Part shown: positions 1-8,833 of the stretch, in pieces
How the letters are laid out: each line of letters opens with the position of its first letter
Position numbering within the stretch: position 1 is the stretch's first letter
Origin: Campylobacterales bacterium
GTDB lineage: Bacteria; Campylobacterota; Campylobacteria; Campylobacterales; Sulfurimonadaceae
DNA length: 34,980 bases
Direction of reading: 5' to 3'
NCBI GenBank assembly: GCA_016938595.1
Contig: JAFGUJ010000014.1
Coordinates: forward strand, 1 to 34,980
The notes under the pieces: generated by a model
Seen by the model: only the letters and a program-made list of their open reading frames with translations
Databases searched by the model: none
Told to the model about the DNA's origin: nothing
Program-made: the position numbers and the translations under genes

Positions 1-1
1 C

Positions 2-118
2 GAAACCGAGATGATCTACAAAAGGCTCGGTTTCAGCGTGATCGATGAAAAACGGAGCGAATATTACAAAGAGCAGTTTGGACGGCCGGGGATCATGCGG
101 CTGCAGATAACACTCTAA
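2..118 (+). CDS. C-terminal fragment of a GNAT-like acetyltransferase (5' end outside window)
   Basis: Open frame from the window edge: ETEMIYKRLGFSVIDEKRSEYYKEQFGRPGIMRLQITL*; the 'E..MYxxLGF' pattern resembles GNAT C-termini. Short fragment, so tentative. Confidence 0.45.
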   Translation, partial: ETEMIYKRLGFSVIDEKRSEYYKEQFGRPGIMRLQITL

Positions 119-128
119 GGGGCATCTA

Positions 129-1505
129 ATCGAATACGGTCTCCTTGGGCTTCTTCCCCCTGCATTGACGATTCTTCTCGCGTTTTTCACCCGTTCTGTC
201 TTTATCGCCCTTCTCAGCGGTATTTTGCTGGGGGAACTGATCATGAGCGGATACGATCCCCTGGGGATGCTGACCCATACCGCCGGCCGTTTTTTTGCGC
301 TTCTGCAGGAGGGATGGGTCCTCAAAACGCTCGCTTTCGCCGTCATGGTGGGATCGGTCATGGCCCTGATAGAGAAAAGCGGCGGCGTAGCCGCCCTCGT
401 ACACGAACTGAGCATCAAACGCTCCTGGGTCGGAACCAAACGGGGGGCGCTGATCCCCAGTTTCATCGCCGGGGTTGTCATCTTCATCGAATCTTCCATC
501 ACCTCGCTCGTCGCCGGGGCCGTGGGCAAACCGTTCTGCGACCGCTACGGCATCAGCCGGGCCAAACTCGCCTACGTATGCGACTCCACCTCCGCCCCCG
601 TCTGCTCCATCATCACGATCAACGGCTGGGGAGCGCTCCTGCTGGGGCTGATTTCGGGGCAGATCGCCGCAGGGCTCATCGCCGGGGAAGAGGGACGGTG
701 GCTCGTTGAAGCGATCCTGTACAATTTTTACGCCTACATCGCCCTTGCGGTGACGTTCACCGTGATCTGGTTCGAGATCGATATCGGCCCGATGGCCCGC
801 GCTTCCCTCTCCCCTACCATCGCTGTCGAGTCCAGCGGGGAAGTCGGCTCTTTGTACTGGTTTGTCTGGCCGATGGTATGGATGATCGCAGGGGTGATCG
901 GGTTTATGATCTATACCGGAGGAGGAGACATCCTCAAAGGTTCGGGATCAAGTTCGGTCTTTTACACCCTTTCCCTGACGCTGCTGCTGATGTGGCTCTA
1001 CTACCGGTATGAGAATGCAATGGCGAGTCGTGCATTTATCACCACCGCGCTGCGGGGGGCCAAGGAGCTCATTCCGATCGCCCTCATCCTCCTGTTCGCC
1101 TTTGCGATCGGCGGGATCACGTCGGATATGGAGGTCGGAAAATACCTCGCCACGTTTGTCGGCGACTACCTCCCCCCTCAGTATCTGGGAGCGGCCATTT
1201 TCATCCTCTCGGGAATCATCGCTTTTGCCACGGGGACGAGCTGGGGAACGTTCAGCATCATGATCCCGATCGCCGTACCCCTCGCTCTGGGGCTCGATGC
1301 CTCCGTGGCGCTGGCGATGGGAGCCGTGATATCGGGCGGCGTCTTCGGAGACCACTGCTCACCCATCTCCGACACAACGATCATTTCGGCGATGGCATCG
1401 GGGTGCGAGGTGATCGAGCACACCCGAACACAGCTCCCCTATGCCCTGATCTCGGCCGCCATCGCGCTCATCTTTTTTATCGTAGCAGGAGTATCCCTCT
1501 CATGA
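129..1505 (+). CDS. Na+/H+ antiporter, NhaC family (start uncertain; track start is TTG at 165)
   Basis: 446-aa polytopic membrane protein with NhaC-type segments (GTSWGTFSIMIPIAVPLA, GGVFGDHCSPISDTTIISAMASGC). In-frame upstream codons encode IEYGLLGLLPPALTILLAFFTRS, typical of the family N-terminus. Confidence 0.85.
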   Translation: MEYGLLGLLPPALTILLAFFTRSVFIALLSGILLGELIMSGYDPLGMLTHTAGRFFALLQEGWVLKTLAFAVMVGSVMALIEKSGGVAALVHELSIKRSWVGTKRGALIPSFIAGVVIFIESSITSLVAGAVGKPFCDRYGISRAKLAYVCDSTSAPVCSIITINGWGALLLGLISGQIAAGLIAGEEGRWLVEAILYNFYAYIALAVTFTVIWFEIDIGPMARASLSPTIAVESSGEVGSLYWFVWPMVWMIAGVIGFMIYTGGGDILKGSGSSSVFYTLSLTLLLMWLYYRYENAMASRAFITTALRGAKELIPIALILLFAFAIGGITSDMEVGKYLATFVGDYLPPQYLGAAIFILSGIIAFATGTSWGTFSIMIPIAVPLALGLDASVALAMGAVISGGVFGDHCSPISDTTIISAMASGCEVIEHTRTQLPYALISAAIALIFFIVAGVSLS

Positions 1506-2170
1506 TCAAACCCCGACTTCTCCTTCTCGAAGACGACCCGAACCTCTCCGAGAGTGTCAGCGAATACCTCGAAGATCACGGCTTTGACGTCGTGTGCGTG
1601 TATGATGCAGCAGAAGCCGAAGATGCGCTGTTCGAGCACAAATTCGATCTGCTGCTCCTCGACGTCAACGTCCCCGGCGGCGACGGGTTTTCGCTACTCA
1701 AAGACTCCCGCAGCGGGGGGAACGCGACCCCGGCAATTTTCATCACCTCCCTCAACGCGATGAACGACGTCGAAAAGGGATTTGAAAGCGGAGGGGACGA
1801 TTATCTGCGCAAGCCTTTCGAGCTCAAAGAGCTTTTGCTGCGGGTGCGGACGATCCTCAAACGCAATTTCTTCCACAATCCGACCGAAACCGTCGAGCTG
1901 GGAGACGCAATCACCTACGATATCCAAAACCAGATTCTCCTCATCGGCGGGCACGAGCAGAGCCTCCAACTCAAAGAGCACAAACTTCTCAAGCTCTTCA
2001 TCCAGCACCGCAACGAACTTCTCTCCCATGAAACGATCATGGAACATCTCTGGGACTACGATGAAACCCCCAGTGACGGAAGCCTGCGCACCTACATCAA
2101 GACGTTACGCAAATACCTCGGAAAGGACCGTATTGTCAGCCATAAACGCCTCGGGTATCAGTTTCGCTAA
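1502..2170 (+). CDS. Two-component response regulator, OmpR/winged-helix family
   Basis: MIKPRLLLLEDDPNLSES...DLLLLDVNVPGGDGF...KPFELKELLLRVR receiver domain; C-terminal winged helix (LLSHETIMEHLWDYDETPSDGSLRTYIKTLRKYLGKDRIVSHKRLGYQF). Confidence 0.93.
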   Translation: MIKPRLLLLEDDPNLSESVSEYLEDHGFDVVCVYDAAEAEDALFEHKFDLLLLDVNVPGGDGFSLLKDSRSGGNATPAIFITSLNAMNDVEKGFESGGDDYLRKPFELKELLLRVRTILKRNFFHNPTETVELGDAITYDIQNQILLIGGHEQSLQLKEHKLLKLFIQHRNELLSHETIMEHLWDYDETPSDGSLRTYIKTLRKYLGKDRIVSHKRLGYQFR

Positions 2171-3317
2171 ATACCGCACTCTCCGGTCGTTTTTAGCCCT
2201 CTACGGGGTAATGAGCGTCCTGATCCTGGCCCTGGTGGGGACGCTGTATTACGAATCGATGAAAACGCAGATGCTCTCCTCGCACCGGCTGGCGATGCAG
2301 CTGCAAAGCGAGAGCTACGTCCCGCGCCTGAAAGCCTGGCTCGAAAACGGCATCGATCTCTCAACCTTTCCCGAAGACCTCGCCTACCGCACCGCGCTGT
2401 ACGGCTACGATCAGGAGCTTCTCGTCGGAAACCTCCGCCAGAGCCATTACAACTTCGACGAGAACATCGCCCTCCATAACGGGTTTGTCCACCTCATCAT
2501 CCCCCTCTCCCCCTACGGGCTGGGGGAATATTATCTCGTATTCGAAACCACGGATGACGAGCTGTGGAAGAGCCAGACGTTGCGCAATGCCCTCCTTTTC
2601 GGATCGGCCCTCTTCCTCCTCTTCGCCGTCCTCGGGTTTACCCTCTCGCGCCTTTTTCTGCGCCCGATGAACGACGCGATCGCCTTGCTGGATGATTTCA
2701 TCAAAGACACGACCCACGAGCTCAACACTCCCGTAAGCGCGATCCTCACCAACATCGAAGCGCTCCAGGAGAGCGAGCTTCCCCCCGCAGCGGCCAAGAA
2801 ACTGAACCGGATCGCCATCGCTTCGCGGACCATCTCGACGCTGTACGACGACCTCACCTACCTGATCTTGAACCATGATCTCGCCGTCCGCGACACGCAG
2901 CTCGACCTGAGCGCTCTGCTGAATGAACGGCTGGAGTATTTCCGCCACCGGATCGAGCAAAAACAGATCACCCTCACCCTCGATATCGATCCGGAGGTGA
3001 TCCTCTTCATCGACACGACCAAAGCGACCCGCCTCGTCGACAACCTCCTTTCCAATGCGATCAAATACAACAAAATGGGGGGGGGCATTACGGTCGCGCT
3101 CCATCCTGGAAGGCTGTGCATCGAAGACAATGGGATCGGCATCCCCGAAACGATGATCGCTCGGATCTTCGAGCGGTATACACGGGCGGACAAAAGCGTG
3201 GGGGGATTCGGTATCGGGCTGCACATCGTCGCGATGATTGCCAAAGAGTATCACTTGCATATTGACGTGGAATCGGAAGAGAAAAAAGGGACGAAGATCT
3301 GCGTGGAGTGGAAGTAA
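2133..3317 (+). CDS. Sensor histidine kinase (partner of the preceding response regulator)
   Basis: Two TM segments, H-box DTTHELNTPVSAILTNIEAL, N-box NLLSNAIKYN, G-boxes DNGIGIP and GGFGIGLHIV. The track ORF starting at 1782 is over-extended; an in-frame TTG at 2133 overlaps the regulator's end. Confidence 0.88.
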   Translation: MSAINASGISFAKYRTLRSFLALYGVMSVLILALVGTLYYESMKTQMLSSHRLAMQLQSESYVPRLKAWLENGIDLSTFPEDLAYRTALYGYDQELLVGNLRQSHYNFDENIALHNGFVHLIIPLSPYGLGEYYLVFETTDDELWKSQTLRNALLFGSALFLLFAVLGFTLSRLFLRPMNDAIALLDDFIKDTTHELNTPVSAILTNIEALQESELPPAAAKKLNRIAIASRTISTLYDDLTYLILNHDLAVRDTQLDLSALLNERLEYFRHRIEQKQITLTLDIDPEVILFIDTTKATRLVDNLLSNAIKYNKMGGGITVALHPGRLCIEDNGIGIPETMIARIFERYTRADKSVGGFGIGLHIVAMIAKEYHLHIDVESEEKKGTKICVEWK

Positions 3318-3319
3318 AA

Positions 3320-3340
3320 CCCGGGAGAAAGCCTCCCGGG
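3320..3340 (-). terminator. Stem-loop terminator (T-run on the minus side)
   Basis: cccgggag-aaagc-ctcccggg: perfect 8-bp stem, 5-nt loop. On the minus strand it is followed by TTTTACTTCC, consistent with ending the cytochrome c transcript; may also act on the convergent kinase transcript. Confidence 0.65.
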
Positions 3341-3347
3341 AATACGG

Positions 3348-3647
3348 TTATTTCATTTTCGCGATGTGGTCGGCGAGAGTTTTCATGTCGGCGTCGCTGA
3401 GTGCGGCTACCTGACCTTTCATCAGGGCACCCATCCCTTTGACGTTACGGGTTCCCGCTTTGTACCCTTTGAGGGCTTCGAGAGTTTTGGCTGAATCCCA
3501 TCCGGAGATCACCGCCGATTTACCCAGAGCCGGTTTTTCTCCTTTGGCACCGTGGCATGCGGCACATTTTTGATACAGAGCGCCTCCGTCAGCGGCGCTC
3601 AACATGGCGGTCAATCCGAGAAGTGCAATCAATGTTTTCATGTTCAA
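3348..3647 (-). CDS. Small periplasmic class I c-type cytochrome
   Basis: 99 aa, signal peptide MKTLIALLGLTAMLSAADG, heme-binding CAACHG, distal Met region (VKGMGALMKGQ). Confidence 0.88.
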   Translation of the reverse strand: MNMKTLIALLGLTAMLSAADGGALYQKCAACHGAKGEKPALGKSAVISGWDSAKTLEALKGYKAGTRNVKGMGALMKGQVAALSDADMKTLADHIAKMK

Positions 3648-3772
3648 TCCTTTTATTTTGTTTTATACGCCGACGGAGCAAAGCCCCGTTCGGCTACGCT
3701 AACGCTGAGTTTTCTTCAGCAGAAAGCTCACGCGCGGCACGCCGCATATTTATCTATCATCATCGGTTTTAA

Positions 3773-4105
3773 TCAGCCACAGGAAGGTACATTCCCCGAA
3801 TCGCTTCCGTACTCCTTGGCGAAATCGCCCACATCCTGGAGCTTCTTTTGCATCGCAGGGTTCGTCAGCACCGGAACCGCTTTGGGGAACCGTTCGCCGT
3901 ATTCCTTGATGAACCCTGCGCCGCCGTCGGCAAAGAGATCTTCCCATTCGGCCACCGTATGTTCGGCGGCAAACTTCGTTCCGTTCATATTGTCAAATTT
4001 CGCTTTGAGCGTTTTGAGATACACTTTTTGCCCTGTTTTGGCATCGGCTTGCGCCATAGAGGCGGCCAGTGCGGCTGCGGCCAGTAACATGATCAGCTTT
4101 TTCAT
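3773..4105 (-). CDS. Small secreted protein, cytochrome-like but without CXXCH
   Basis: 110 aa, signal peptide MKKLIMLLAAAALAASMAQA; GQKVYLKTLKAKFDNMNGTKFAAEHTVAEWEDLF; no heme motif. RBS gaaggag upstream. Confidence 0.7.
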   Translation of the reverse strand: MKKLIMLLAAAALAASMAQADAKTGQKVYLKTLKAKFDNMNGTKFAAEHTVAEWEDLFADGGAGFIKEYGERFPKAVPVLTNPAMQKKLQDVGDFAKEYGSDSGNVPSCG

Positions 4106-4193
4106 TTTGACTCCTTCGTTCGAGGTTCTCTCTCGAGATCCTCTTTGGATAGGAGCAGTATAGAAAGTTATCGTGAAGTGATTGTGGAGCGGT

Positions 4194-4415
4194 TCAGTGG
4201 TTTTGCAACTGTTCGATCAGTGCCGCAATCTGCTTTTCCTGCTCGTACAGCGCAAAGCTTTTACGGACATATGCCTGCAGCAGCAGTTTGAGGTCGTTGT
4301 TTCCCGATACATTGAAATCCTCGTTCATCCGCGCGCTCAGAAAACGGGCAAAATCGGCCTCGACATCGATGTCGTATCGTTTGGCATTGAGGGTAAGGGA
4401 AAGCTTCGTCGTCAC
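4194..4415 (-). CDS. Small conserved-type protein, possibly ZapA-like
   Basis: 73 aa; short N-terminal beta-like segment followed by a long charged helix (LYEQEKQIAALIEQLQ). Function is inference. Confidence 0.55.
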   Translation of the reverse strand: MTTKLSLTLNAKRYDIDVEADFARFLSARMNEDFNVSGNNDLKLLLQAYVRKSFALYEQEKQIAALIEQLQNH

Positions 4416-4417
4416 GA

Positions 4418-4684
4418 TCAGCTCAGCAGACTTTCGATTTTCGAAACGATGGCTTCGATTTCGGCATCTTTGGCCGTCAGTTCATCCGAAAAGAGTTTGA
4501 TTTCTTCATCTTTGGAGAGCAGATCATTTTTCAACCGTTCGATCTCTGCGCCATTGTTTTCGCGGGCGGAAGCGAGTTCGTTCCGGAGGTTTTCCAGTTC
4601 TTCCTGCTGTTTTTGCAATTTCGCGATCAGATCGGTAGTCAGGGTAGTCAACTTTTCCATAGGGGTTGGATTAAACAACATCAT
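4418..4684 (-). CDS. Small coiled-coil protein (possible ZapB-like)
   Basis: 88 aa; heptad-rich EKLTTLTTDLIAKLQKQQEELENLRNELASARENNGAEIERLKNDLL; adjacent to the 73-aa ORF on the same strand. Confidence 0.55.
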   Translation of the reverse strand: MMLFNPTPMEKLTTLTTDLIAKLQKQQEELENLRNELASARENNGAEIERLKNDLLSKDEEIKLFSDELTAKDAEIEAIVSKIESLLS

Positions 4685-4828
4685 TAGCCTTCGGCGGGAA
4701 TTTTTTCAATAGTTCTATGAGATAGAATTCTAACACAATTTGTACTATGATTCATCCATTGTCAGTTTTCACACGTCATATACCGTACCAAAATAGTCGG
4801 GTCTAGAGGAGTGGACATTACGCCGCCC

Positions 4829-4857
4829 TTGACAGTACTACTAATTAGTAGTAATAT
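4829..4857 (+). promoter_or_regulatory. Sigma70-type promoter with embedded operator upstream of marR
   Basis: TTGACA (4829-4834), 17-nt spacer, TAATAT (4852-4857). Perfect 18-bp palindrome TACTACTAATTAGTAGTA at 4836-4853 fills the spacer. Confidence 0.8.
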
Positions 4858-4887
4858 GTCGGTACACTATATATAAAGGAGGGAGCG

Positions 4888-5337
4888 ATGAAACGTCCGA
4901 AAGGCTATGGCATTCACGAAGACAAAGTCTTGCGTACACACATCGAACTTTCCCGGGCTTTTTTAAAAATCCGTGCGAAAGAGACGGCATGGATGGAAGC
5001 GCAAGGGCTTACATTGCCGCAGTTTGCCATTTTGGAAGCATTGTATCATCTTGGGAATCTCAATGTGGGACAAATCACCAAACTCATTTTAAGTACACCC
5101 GGGAATATAACGGTGGTCATCAAAAACCTTGAGGCCAAAAAACTTGTCACAACAAAACCTTCCAAAACCGATCGCCGGGTTAAAATACTCCAGATCACCG
5201 AAGAGGGGAGTGACATCATCCGAACGATTTTTCCTGCACATGTAGAAAATCTCGATCGGTGGTACGGATCGGGATTGAGTGAAGAAGAACTTGAAATCGT
5301 CTCAAAACTGTTGCGCAAACTCGAAAAAGCGCAATAA
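4888..5337 (+). CDS. MarR-family transcriptional regulator
   Basis: 149 aa; winged helix with LTLPQFAILEALYHLGNLNVGQITKLILSTPGNITVVIKNLEAKKLVTTKPSKTDRRVKILQITEEG; RBS ggaggg. Confidence 0.93.
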   Translation: MKRPKGYGIHEDKVLRTHIELSRAFLKIRAKETAWMEAQGLTLPQFAILEALYHLGNLNVGQITKLILSTPGNITVVIKNLEAKKLVTTKPSKTDRRVKILQITEEGSDIIRTIFPAHVENLDRWYGSGLSEEELEIVSKLLRKLEKAQ

Positions 5338-5356
5338 AAAAATTTAATCCAATAGT

Positions 5357-5366
5357 ACTAATTAGT
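5357..5366 (+). promoter_or_regulatory. Second copy of the palindromic operator core, upstream of the pirin gene
   Basis: ACTAATTAGT, identical to the central 10 bp of the 4836-4853 palindrome, located in the marR-pirin intergenic gap. Confidence 0.55.
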
Positions 5367-5383
5367 GGGAAAAGGAGCCTGTC

Positions 5384-6169
5384 ATGAAACGAAGAGAACT
5401 GCTTAAATTCATGCTGCTGGCATTTCCTTTAGCAGTATTAGCCCAACCGAAGGAGAAAAAAATGTCTTGTATCGTTCACAGAGCCCATGAACGGGGTATA
5501 GCCGAACATGGATGGCTTCACAGCCGGTTTAGTTTTTCGTTTGCGGAGTACCGCAACACAAACCGCATGGGTTTTGGAGCATTGCGGGTCATCAACGACG
5601 ACGTGATCGAAGCGGGGATGGGATTTGGCATGCACCCTCACCGCGACATGGAGATCGTCTCGATCGTCACCAAAGGCGCATTGGAGCACAAAGATTCCGA
5701 AGGGAATCACGGCATTATCCATGCGGGGCAGATTCAGTATATGAGTGCCGGAAGCGGAGTGATGCATTCGGAATATGCGACGGAGGATGAGGATGCGGCG
5801 CTTTTTCAGATCTGGATTCATCCCGATCGCAAAGGAGGCGTCCCTTTGTATGACAACCGCGACTTTAGCACCGTCGATCAAAACAACCGTTGGGCCGCCC
5901 TCGTATCGGGAGACGGGAGAGATCATTCAATCCTGATCCGGCAGGATGCCGCCATCTATTCAACCCATCTGGACAAAGATGCGCAGATCAGCGTTGCACC
6001 CGTCAAACCTTTCCACGGACGGCTGATATTCGTGATGGAAGGTTCGGTTGAGATCGCCGGGGATGTGCTTAATGCACGGGACGAGCTGCAAATCACGGAT
6101 AAGGAGGAATACGCCCTGAGGGCACTGAGCGAATCGAAGATCTTGTTATTTGACGTGCCGATGCACTAA
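5384..6169 (+). CDS. Pirin family protein with an N-terminal signal-like extension
   Basis: Cupin core GFGMHPHRDMEIVSIVTKGALEHKDSEGNHGIIHAGQIQYMSAGSGVMHSEY. N-terminus MKRRELLKFMLLAFPLAVLAQ precedes an internal ATG (5462) with its own RBS. Confidence 0.9.
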   Translation: MKRRELLKFMLLAFPLAVLAQPKEKKMSCIVHRAHERGIAEHGWLHSRFSFSFAEYRNTNRMGFGALRVINDDVIEAGMGFGMHPHRDMEIVSIVTKGALEHKDSEGNHGIIHAGQIQYMSAGSGVMHSEYATEDEDAALFQIWIHPDRKGGVPLYDNRDFSTVDQNNRWAALVSGDGRDHSILIRQDAAIYSTHLDKDAQISVAPVKPFHGRLIFVMEGSVEIAGDVLNARDELQITDKEEYALRALSESKILLFDVPMH

Positions 6170-6204
6170 CCGTTTAAAAATCAATCAACCACAAAGGAAA
6201 CACC

Positions 6205-6777
6205 ATGAAAAAAGCATTCTCTTCATTTTTAGCCTTCACGCTGATCGGCTCTGCATCGCTTTTTGCGGGAACCTATAACGTCGATCCCGAGCATTCTGCC
6301 GTGGGTTTCAAAGTCAAACACATGATGATCTCCGACGTGAGCGGGAAATTCGACACTTTCAGCGGCGTAATCCATTACGACGAAAAAACGAAAACGCTCA
6401 AAGAACTGAACGGAAAAATCGATGTCCATTCCATCAATACCGCCAATGAAAAACGCGATGCCCACCTCAAAGCGCCTGACATGTTCGACGCCCAAAAATA
6501 TCCCCTGATCACTTTTGATTTGGATAAAGTCAAAGGAGACAAAGCCTATGGAAAACTGACGATGCACGGCATCACCAAAAATGTCGCTCTCGATTATGAA
6601 AACAACGGCCTGATCAAAGATCCATGGGGAAATCAACGGATCGGTTTAGGGCTCAGCGGGAAAATCAACCGTAAAGACTACGGAATCACCTGGAACAAAG
6701 CGATCGAAGCCGGCGGTGTAGCTGTCGGAGAAGTGGTCAAACTCGATATCCAGCTCGAAGGAATTCTGGCTAAATAA
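6205..6777 (+). CDS. YceI family periplasmic (polyisoprenoid-binding-like) protein
   Basis: Signal peptide then [31 protein letters not shown]...[27 protein letters not shown]. Confidence 0.92.
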   Translation: MKKAFSSFLAFTLIGSASLFAGTYNVDPEHSAVGFKVKHMMISDVSGKFDTFSGVIHYDEKTKTLKELNGKIDVHSINTANEKRDAHLKAPDMFDAQKYPLITFDLDKVKGDKAYGKLTMHGITKNVALDYENNGLIKDPWGNQRIGLGLSGKINRKDYGITWNKAIEAGGVAVGEVVKLDIQLEGILAK

Positions 6778-6856
6778 GCCAGATCCGGCAAAGACGTATC
6801 CCATTAGAAAACAGCATTTGCGCTATAATTTCAAATCTTTAGCACAGGGTGTCTCA

Positions 6857-8830
6857 TTGCCGATTTTTAAAGTCCATACCCCCTATCAGAGCGCCGGAGA
6901 TCAGCCCGTCGCCATCGAAACGCTCAGCAACGGTATCAAGCGGGGCGAGCGCTACGTCGCCCTCGAGGGGGTCACCGGAAGCGGGAAAACCTATACGATG
7001 GCCAAGGTAATCGAGTCGGTGCAGCTCCCCACGATCATCATGACCCACAACAAAACCCTCGCGGCGCAGCTCTACAGCGAATTCCGGGCCTTCTTCCCCG
7101 AAAACCACGTCGAGTATTTCATCAGCTACTACGACTACTACCAGCCCGAGGCGTACATCCCCCGTCAGGACCTCTTCATCGAAAAGGACAGCTCGATCAA
7201 CGACGAGCTCGAGAGGCTGCGCCTCTCCGCCACCGCGAACCTCCTCAGCTACGACGACGTCATCGTCGTCGCCTCCGTTTCGGCCAACTACGGGCTGGGG
7301 GATCCCGAAGAGTACGAAAAGATGGTGCAGGTGGTGAGTCTTGGGGATGAGATCAGCCAGAAAAAACTGCTGCTGCGCCTCGTCGAGATGGGATATGCCC
7401 GCAACGACACCGTTTTCGAGGGGGGGCATTTCCGCGTCAACGGCGAAGTCGTCGACATTTTCCCCCCCTACTGGCAGGACCAGGCGCTGCGGATCGAATT
7501 TTTCGGCGACGAAGTGGAACGGCTCGCCCTCTTCGAACCGCTGAACAACGGCGTCGTCCAGACGATCGAGACGATCACGATCTACGCCACGAGCCAGTTC
7601 GCCGTCGGGCAGGAGAAGCTCTCCCGCGCGATCAAACGGATCGAGGACGAACTGGGAGAACGGCTGGCCGAACTCGAAAAACAGGGAAAAATCGTCGAAG
7701 CACAGCGGCTCAGACAACGGTGCGAATTCGACCTCGAAATGTTGCAGGCGACGGGGATGTGCAAGGGAATCGAAAACTATTCCCGCCACCTGACCGACAA
7801 AAAACCCGGAGAAGCCCCCTATACGCTCCTCGATTACTTCGCCCTTCACCATGACAAATACCTGATCATCGTCGATGAGTCGCATGTCAGTCTTCCGCAA
7901 TTTCGGGGAATGTTCGCGGGAGACCGCAGCCGCAAAGAGGTCCTCGTCGACTACGGATTCCGCCTTCCCAGCGCGCTCGACAACCGCCCCCTGATGATCG
8001 ACGAGTTCATCGAAAAAGCGCCCCATTATCTCTTTGTCTCGGCGACTCCCTCTGCGCAGGAACTGAATCTCAGCACCACGATCGCCCACCAGATCATACG
8101 CCCCACGGGGCTGCTCGATCCGGAAATCACGATCAAGCCCAGCACCAATCAGGTCGAAGACCTCCACGACGAGATCAAAAAGACAGTCGCCCTGGGAGAC
8201 CGGGTCCTCGTGACGGTCCTCACCAAAAAAATGGCCGAAGCACTCACCAAATACCTCGCCGATCTGGGGATCAAAGTACAGTACATGCACTCCGAGATCG
8301 ACGCCATCGAGCGCAACCAGATCATCCGCGGCCTTCGGGTCGGAGATTTCGACGTTCTGATCGGGATCAACCTGCTGCGGGAGGGGCTCGACCTGCCGGA
8401 AGTAAGTTTGGTGGCCATTCTCGACGCCGATAAGGAAGGATTTCTCCGCTCGGAGACCTCGCTGATCCAGACGATCGGACGGGCGGCACGGAACGAGCGG
8501 GGACGGGTACTCCTGTATGCCGACAAGATCACCGGATCGATGGAACGTGCCATCGCGACGACCACCGCACGGCGCGAAAAGCAGGATGCCTACAACAAAG
8601 AGCACGATATCGTCCCCAAGAGCACGAAGCGGGTGCTCGACGAAAACCTCAAACTCGAAGACCCCGCAGAGCTCTACAACCGCTCCAAAAAGGCCAAAAC
8701 CCTCCCCGCCGCGGAACGCAAAAAGCTGGTCGACGAACTCACGGCGAAAATGAAAGAGGCGGCCAAAAAGCTCGAATTTGAAGAAGCTGCGCGGCTGCGC
8801 GATGAAATAGCCAAAATAAGGAAATTATGA
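6857..8830 (+). CDS. uvrB: UvrABC system protein B
   Basis: [43 protein letters not shown]-terminal UVR motif. Track start 6818 is upstream of a TATAAT at 6824-6829; TTG at 6857 ([11 protein letters not shown]) is the more likely start. Confidence 0.96.
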   Translation: MPIFKVHTPYQSAGDQPVAIETLSNGIKRGERYVALEGVTGSGKTYTMAKVIESVQLPTIIMTHNKTLAAQLYSEFRAFFPENHVEYFISYYDYYQPEAYIPRQDLFIEKDSSINDELERLRLSATANLLSYDDVIVVASVSANYGLGDPEEYEKMVQVVSLGDEISQKKLLLRLVEMGYARNDTVFEGGHFRVNGEVVDIFPPYWQDQALRIEFFGDEVERLALFEPLNNGVVQTIETITIYATSQFAVGQEKLSRAIKRIEDELGERLAELEKQGKIVEAQRLRQRCEFDLEMLQATGMCKGIENYSRHLTDKKPGEAPYTLLDYFALHHDKYLIIVDESHVSLPQFRGMFAGDRSRKEVLVDYGFRLPSALDNRPLMIDEFIEKAPHYLFVSATPSAQELNLSTTIAHQIIRPTGLLDPEITIKPSTNQVEDLHDEIKKTVALGDRVLVTVLTKKMAEALTKYLADLGIKVQYMHSEIDAIERNQIIRGLRVGDFDVLIGINLLREGLDLPEVSLVAILDADKEGFLRSETSLIQTIGRAARNERGRVLLYADKITGSMERAIATTTARREKQDAYNKEHDIVPKSTKRVLDENLKLEDPAELYNRSKKAKTLPAAERKKLVDELTAKMKEAAKKLEFEEAARLRDEIAKIRKL

Positions 8831-8833
8831 TTT

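Noticed and set aside
1782-2132. N-terminal ~117 residues of the 511-aa histidine kinase ORF
   Set aside because: Overlaps the response regulator in another frame and is Ser-rich out-of-frame translation; the kinase most likely starts at TTG 2133.
6854-8605. 583-aa minus-strand ORF opposite uvrB
   Set aside because: Mirror ORF of a highly conserved gene caused by codon bias; low-complexity translation with no recognisable domain.
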